From assembly GCF_029873635.1 (NCBI RefSeq), contig NC_080423.1:90503191-90567190 (forward strand): 64,000 bases of DNA, written 5' to 3'. This document shows positions 60,192-64,000 of the stretch, in pieces. The DNA comes from Malania oleifera (taxonomy: Eukaryota > Streptophyta > Magnoliopsida > Santalales > Ximeniaceae). The notes under the pieces are model-generated. The model had not been told where the DNA came from, did not search any database, and was given only the letters and a program-made list of their open reading frames with translations. Positions within the stretch are counted from its first letter, which is position 1. Every line of letters starts with the position of its first letter. Both the position numbers and the translations under genes were made by a program.

Positions 60192-60686
60192 TGTTGTGCA
60201 AATTAATCCGTAGCGGAAAAAACCGGATTGTGTAATGCAGCAACTAATGATGAATAATACGAAAAGCACAATCACACAGATAATTAAGAAAGCAATAAAA
60301 ATAATGACACAAGAGTTAACGTCATTTGGCAGAATGCCTACGTCCACGGGAGTAAACAACGGCTGAAATTCACTATCTATCGAAACCAGGGTTACAACAT
60401 TGTATATATGCTTACCCTACACATGTAGATAGATTAGAAACTTCCTTAAATACCCAATTCAAAATTCAAAAACAGTGCCAAACAAAATCATCGACGGTTT
60501 CTTACTGAGACTAAAATCATTGACGGTTTCAGACAAAACGTCGATGGTTTCTTCCTAAGCCTGAACCGTCGATGTAACCGTTGATCAAACCTTCGACTGT
60601 TTCTTCTTGCAGACCAGCTTCCTTGTTTTTCCTTAACTTGTTTTTTTCTGTATATGTGTTTCACTCAATATTAGCCACATACTACA
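60192..60686 (-). mobile_element. 3' LTR of the Tork-like Copia element
   Basis: 495 bp from TGTTGTGCAAATT (plus) to CACATACTACA. In its own direction it starts TGTAGTATGTGG after the purine tract AAGGTGGAGATTAT, carries about six (C/G)(A/G)TCGACGGTTTC-like motifs (60600 to 60490), then TATTTAAGG near 60455 as the TATA candidate, and a TGCCTACGTCCACGGGAG segment (complement) in the transcribed end. Confidence 0.82.
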
Positions 60687-60800
60687 ATAATCTCCACCTT
60701 GGCGAATATTCACCTCTTAGGAGAAAACAAAAATATAATCTGCAGCTCCACCTGGGACCATAGTTTGGGACGCCTTCCATCTAGCATTTGGAGACATTAA

Positions 60801-61424
60801 TCAAGTCCAAGCAATGCTTGAACTTGTCTGTGGTAACATACTTTGTCTACATATCTGTTGCATTCTTAGAAGTGTGAATTTTCTCAAGCAGTAGTTCACC
60901 AGAAGCAACCAATTCCCTGTTCCTGTGAACCTCACATCTATGTGCTTTGTCCTCGCATGATACACCTGGTTTTTCGCTAAATAAATGACACTCTGACTAT
61001 CACAATGCAGCTGAACTCTACCTTGTTGAATACTCAGCTCCTTGATCAATCTTGTAAGCCCCAACGCTTTCTTGGCAATCTCAGCCACTGCCATATACCC
61101 CGATTCAATTGTAGATAGTGCAACTAGAGACTGAACCATGGACCTCCAACAAATAGGCCCTCCCACAAGGGTGAATGCATACCTTATGGTAGACCTCCTG
61201 TCATCCAAGTCCCTTGCATAGTTTGCATCCACATACCCCACAACTATAGGACCACCATGTTGTCTGCCAAACATGATGCCATAGTCTGCAGTACCCCTCA
61301 AGTATCTAAAATCTACTTGACTGCATCCCAACGCTGTCGACCCGAATTTGAAAGAAACTTGCTCACCACACTGACAACTTGTGCTAGATCCGGTCTTGTA
61401 CAAACCATAACATACATCAAACAC
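60801..61424 (-). pseudogene. pol: Copia RNase H
   Basis: From 61424: RYLRGTADYGIMFGRQHGGP, VGYVDANYARDLDDRRSTIR, FTLVGGPICWRSMVQSLVAL, STIESGYMAVAEIAKKA and QLHCDSQSVIYLAKNQVYHA, then TKHIDVRF. The D-A-N-Y, E-x-x-Y and C-D-S-Q-S positions match Copia RNase H. A frame change near 60900 affects the last 40 residues. In phase with the RT to its right only after a break near 61480. Confidence 0.87.
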
Positions 61425-61486
61425 CCCACTGCACTGACATATGAGACCTTTGACATCTCATGAACGTTATCATCTGTCTTTGGGCA

Positions 61487-62160
61487 CTAGGCGGTAGACA
61501 ATCTAAAATGATTCGTCAACGGTGTACTCACTAGTTTTGCATTATCCATGCTAAACCTCGCCAGCTCCCTCTCAACATAGCTATGCTGAGATAACAACAA
61601 TCTCTTGGAAGCTTTGTCCTTACGAATCTCCATCCCAAGAATCTTCTTCGTCGCACCCAAATCTTTCATCTCAAATTCTTTGCTCAACAAGGTTTTCAAA
61701 TTATTGACCTCAGTCATACTTCTCGCAGCAATCAACATGTCATCCACATAAAGCAATAGAAAAATGAATGAATCATCATCAAGGGTCTTCACATAAACAC
61801 AACAATCATACTCACATCTCCTGCAGCCAATCCGAATCATGTAGGAGTCAAACCGCTTGTACCACTGCCTCGGAGCCTACTTCAGCCCGTAAAGTGATTT
61901 TCTCAATTTATAGACTAAGTGTTCCTGTCCAGGTTGACTGAACCCTTTTGGTTGTACCATGTAAATCAACTCCTCCAAATCACCATAGAGAAATTTTGTC
62001 TTTACGTCTATCTGCTCCAAATGTATATCGAAATTCGCCACAAGAAGATCTCATCATAATCAACCCCTTTCCTCTGTGAGTAACCTTTTGCTACTAGATG
62101 AGCCTTGAATTTTTTTTCTTCCTTTTCTAATACTGCATCTTTCTTCCTATACACCCATTT
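61487..62160 (-). pseudogene. pol: Copia reverse transcriptase
   Basis: 61840-61487 contains CVYVKTLDDDSFIFLLLYVD and DDMLIAARSMTEVNNLK, with the catalytic YVDD box intact, then SKEFEMKDLGATKKILGMEI and QHSYVERELARFSMDNAKLV. The upstream part (62160-61850) gives pieces of QIDVKTKFLYGDL- and MVQPKGF-type RT wording but with stops (for example TAG at about 61880). The element is therefore dead even though the catalytic box survives. Confidence 0.85.
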
Positions 62161-62216
62161 GCATGCTAATTGCTCTCTTCCCTTCTGGAAGCTCCACTAA
62201 CTCCCATGTCTGGTTC

Positions 62217-62606
62217 TTATGCAGAGAAGCTCTTATGCAGAGACTCCATCTCCTCCACTATAGCACCCATCCATTTATTTCTCTTTTGACTGTGCACTGC
62301 CTCTTGAAAAGTAGTAGGATTCTCGCTACCAGTAATGAGTGCATAAGAAACCAAATCATCAAATCCATACTTGGTGGGTGGCCTGATAGTGCGTCTGGGC
62401 CTGCTTATAGCTATACTGTGATACTGCTGGTTTCCTAAGTTAGAACTCCCTGCATTCTGAACATCGTAATCTCTACCTTGAGTCTCTAGCTCCACTTGCA
62501 TCACATGCTCATTGCTGCTATAGTTTTTTGGCACCTGTTTCTTCTCTTCCTGAGTATGCTGCAACATGACTTTCTTATCAAAAATCACATCTCTTTTGAT
62601 CACCAC
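62217..62606 (-). pseudogene. pol: Copia integrase-RT linker
   Basis: This acidic frame (KKVMLQHTQEEKKQVPKNYS, then ISRPRRTIRPPTKYGFDDLV, SYALITGSENPTTFQEAVHS, QKRNKWMGAIVEEMESLHK) is the linker between integrase and RT plus the first RT residues, in the expected place. Confidence 0.85.
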
Positions 62607-62615
62607 CTTGTTTAT

Positions 62616-63250
62616 CTACGGATTCCACAGTTTGAACCCTTTCGCCCCTTTCTGATACCCCAGAAAGATACACTGTCTAGACTTTACATCAAGTTTCGTT
62701 CTCTCCTCATTAGAAACATGCACATAGGTTGGACATCCAAACACTCTCAAACTAGAGTAGTCTACCGTGCTTCTTGTCCACACCTCCATTGCTACTTTTC
62801 CATCTAGTGCTGCCCTTGGTGATCTGTTAATCAAGAAACACGCCATATTTACTGACTCTGTCCAAAAGTTCTTTGCAAGCCTTGCATTCAACTTGAGACA
62901 CCGAGCTCTTTCAGCTATTGCTCGGTTCATCCTTTCCACCACACCATTCTGTTGTGGTGTCTTGCGTACTGTGAAGTGTCTCCTAATGCCATACTGCTCA
63001 CATAACTCCATGAACTTCGAATCAGTGTATTCAGTGCCATTGTTGGACCTGAGGCATTTGATCTTCTTCCTGGTATGGTTTTTCACTTCAGCTTTCCACA
63101 ATTTGAACTTAGAAAACGTCTCTGACTTGTGCTGCATGAAGTACACCCAGACCTTTCATGAGTAATCATCAATAAAACTCACGAAGTACAAATGTCTTCC
63201 TCGTAATGCTACCCTTACTTGGCCCCCAAACATCTGCATGAATGTAGTCA
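62616..63250 (-). pseudogene. pol: Copia integrase core
   Basis: 63146-62616 gives SKFKLWKAEVKNHTRKKIKC, LRSNNGTEYTDSKFMELCEQ, RRHFTVRKTPQQNGVVERMN, ARLAKNFWTESVNMACFLIN and RVFGCPTYVHVSNEERTKLD. The second catalytic Asp (normally in R-S-D-N-G) has become Asn (RSNNG); the Glu (VERMN) is kept. The first Asp should lie in the stop-containing stretch 63150-63250. Inactive because of the Asn. Confidence 0.87.
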
Positions 63251-63258
63251 AGAATTTC

Positions 63259-63820
63259 CTACGTTTTGTGTGTGGCTGTCTTGAACTGCACCCTATTTTG
63301 TTTTTCAAGCACACAATACCTGTAGAAATTTAGTTTTCTTGTTTTGACACACTTCAAAAGATTTCTCTTATGAAGCTCCATCATTTCATGCTCACCCATA
63401 TACCCTAACCGCATATGCCATACAAATTCTGCAGTTGTAGCTCCACCTACAACTGTGGTACCTAGCAGTGTATAGATATTCCTTGGTAATTTCTGCCCCT
63501 TCATCACGGTTAGGACACCTTTACTCTCCTTCATTACCCCACTTGCATACTTGTAACTAAATCCATTACAGTCTAAAGTGCCCATTGAAATCAGATTCTT
63601 CCTTAACTCCGATATATGTCTAACATCACACAACGTTCTTGCAACACCATCAAATATTTTAATTATGATATTTCATATTCCAACAATTTTGCATGAAACA
63701 TCATTTGTCATCAGAACAGAACCAGAATTTACCAACCTATAAGTGGTGAACCAATCTTTGTTTGGTGTCATGTGATAGGAGCACGCCGAATCTAAGATCC
63801 AAGAATCCGTGAGACGATCT
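63259..63820 (-). pseudogene. pol: Copia protease and GAG-pre-integrase
   Basis: Near 63805-63760: [19 protein letters not shown], the protease active-site segment (D-S-A-C form). 63633-63259 is the GAG-pre-integrase segment: CDVRHISELRKNLISMGTLD, KESKGVLTVMKGQKLPRNIY, LLGTTVVGGATTAEFVWHMR and LGYMGEHEMMELHKRNLLK. The order and spacing are as expected; a frame change separates the two. Confidence 0.85.
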
Positions 63821-63829
63821 AAATCGGAT

Positions 63830-64000
63830 GAAACAGAAAGCATATCCTCGTCACCGCTTTCTAAGCCTTCTTCAACTACATTCGCCGATTTAGATGGACC
63901 CTCTTTATTTTCCGCATTCCCCTTCTTCCTCTCTGGACAATTTGATTTTATGTGCCTATTTTTCCCGCACTTAAAACGCCGTATGTCCTTCCTCTTCCTG
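63830..64000 (-). pseudogene. gag: Copia gag, zinc-knuckle end
   Basis: At the window edge the frame reads [20 protein letters not shown], a C-x2-C-x4-H-x4-C knuckle whose first Cys is replaced by Arg, followed by an acidic [20 protein letters not shown] linker to the protease. The rest of gag is beyond 64000. Confidence 0.8.

Larger units (their letters stand above)
60192..64000 (-). mobile_element. Ty1/Copia element (Tork-like), 3' LTR to gag, runs off the window
   Basis: Minus-strand order: zinc knuckle and gag end (near 64000), protease, GAG-pre-integrase, integrase, RT, RNase H (60801) and 3' LTR (60192-60686). The 5' LTR and most of gag lie outside. It carries stops, frameshifts and changes in catalytic residues. 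It inserted in the LINE RT; the outer flank at the 3' LTR is ATCAG (60187-60191), with its partner outside the window. Tork-like because of the [12 protein letters not shown] protease and RT wording; the lineage is an inference. Confidence 0.88.

Noticed and set aside
60581-60763. Short plus-strand frame near the Tork-like LTR
   Set aside because: Crosses the LTR border and polypurine tract in antisense; no support.

Overview
The window is nuclear DNA of a flowering plant (probably a eudicot; species not determined). It is AT-rich, dominated by layered plant retrotransposons, and carries one interrupted host gene with plant-type GT-AG introns. No bacterial, organellar or rRNA/tRNA gene was seen. 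The many near-matches to TGGTATCAGAGC are retrotransposon primer-binding sites, not tRNA genes.

Layout. 1-6912: minus-strand Ty3/gypsy (Tekay-like) element, 5' LTR-gag-protease-RT, with its 3' end outside the window; its RT is split by a 2.36-kb solo LTR (560-2919, target duplication GTCAA). 6913-11932: 5'-truncated plus-strand Copia element whose 3' LTR holds another solo LTR (9828-11759, duplication AAAAC). 12.7-24.7 kb: Tat/Ogre-type LTR (14001-20403) and leader, carrying solo LTRs at 15261-19248 and 21203-23026 (duplication TAGAC); the first of these is itself split by a SIRE-type solo LTR (16794-18677, duplication CTATA). 26.65-30.14 kb: minus-strand SIRE-type Copia gag and 5' LTR. 31.3-32.5 kb: decayed Tat/Ogre gag. 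34.5-37.7 kb: minus-strand Copia fragment with a short 213-bp LTR.

38211 onward: host gene for a conserved plant secretory-pathway/membrane protein that I recognise as a family but cannot name. Five exons lie within 1.4 kb; the sixth is at 56214-56295, after a 16.6-kb intron; the 3' part of the gene is outside the window. Intron 5 contains an L1-type LINE fragment (minus) and then a nest: a minus-strand non-autonomous LTR element (45333-55862, duplication GGTTG at both ends, 10.5 kb apart), invaded by a terminal-inverted-repeat element, a TRIM, a second plus-strand copy of the same non-autonomous family (47874-50560) and a chromodomain-bearing Ty3/gypsy element (50748-54939, duplication CATGG). 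Intron 6 holds an RTE-type LINE (plus) with a 645-bp hAT-type MITE (perfect 8-bp duplication), then a minus-strand Tork-like Copia element running off the window end.

Almost all transposon reading frames are broken by stops, frameshifts or deletions, so they are listed as pseudogenes; only the host exons look functional. The most interesting points are the same-family nested non-autonomous LTR elements that keep only a decayed protease-like frame, CG-rich motif arrays just upstream of the TATA box in three unrelated LTR families, and the retrotransposon-inflated host intron.
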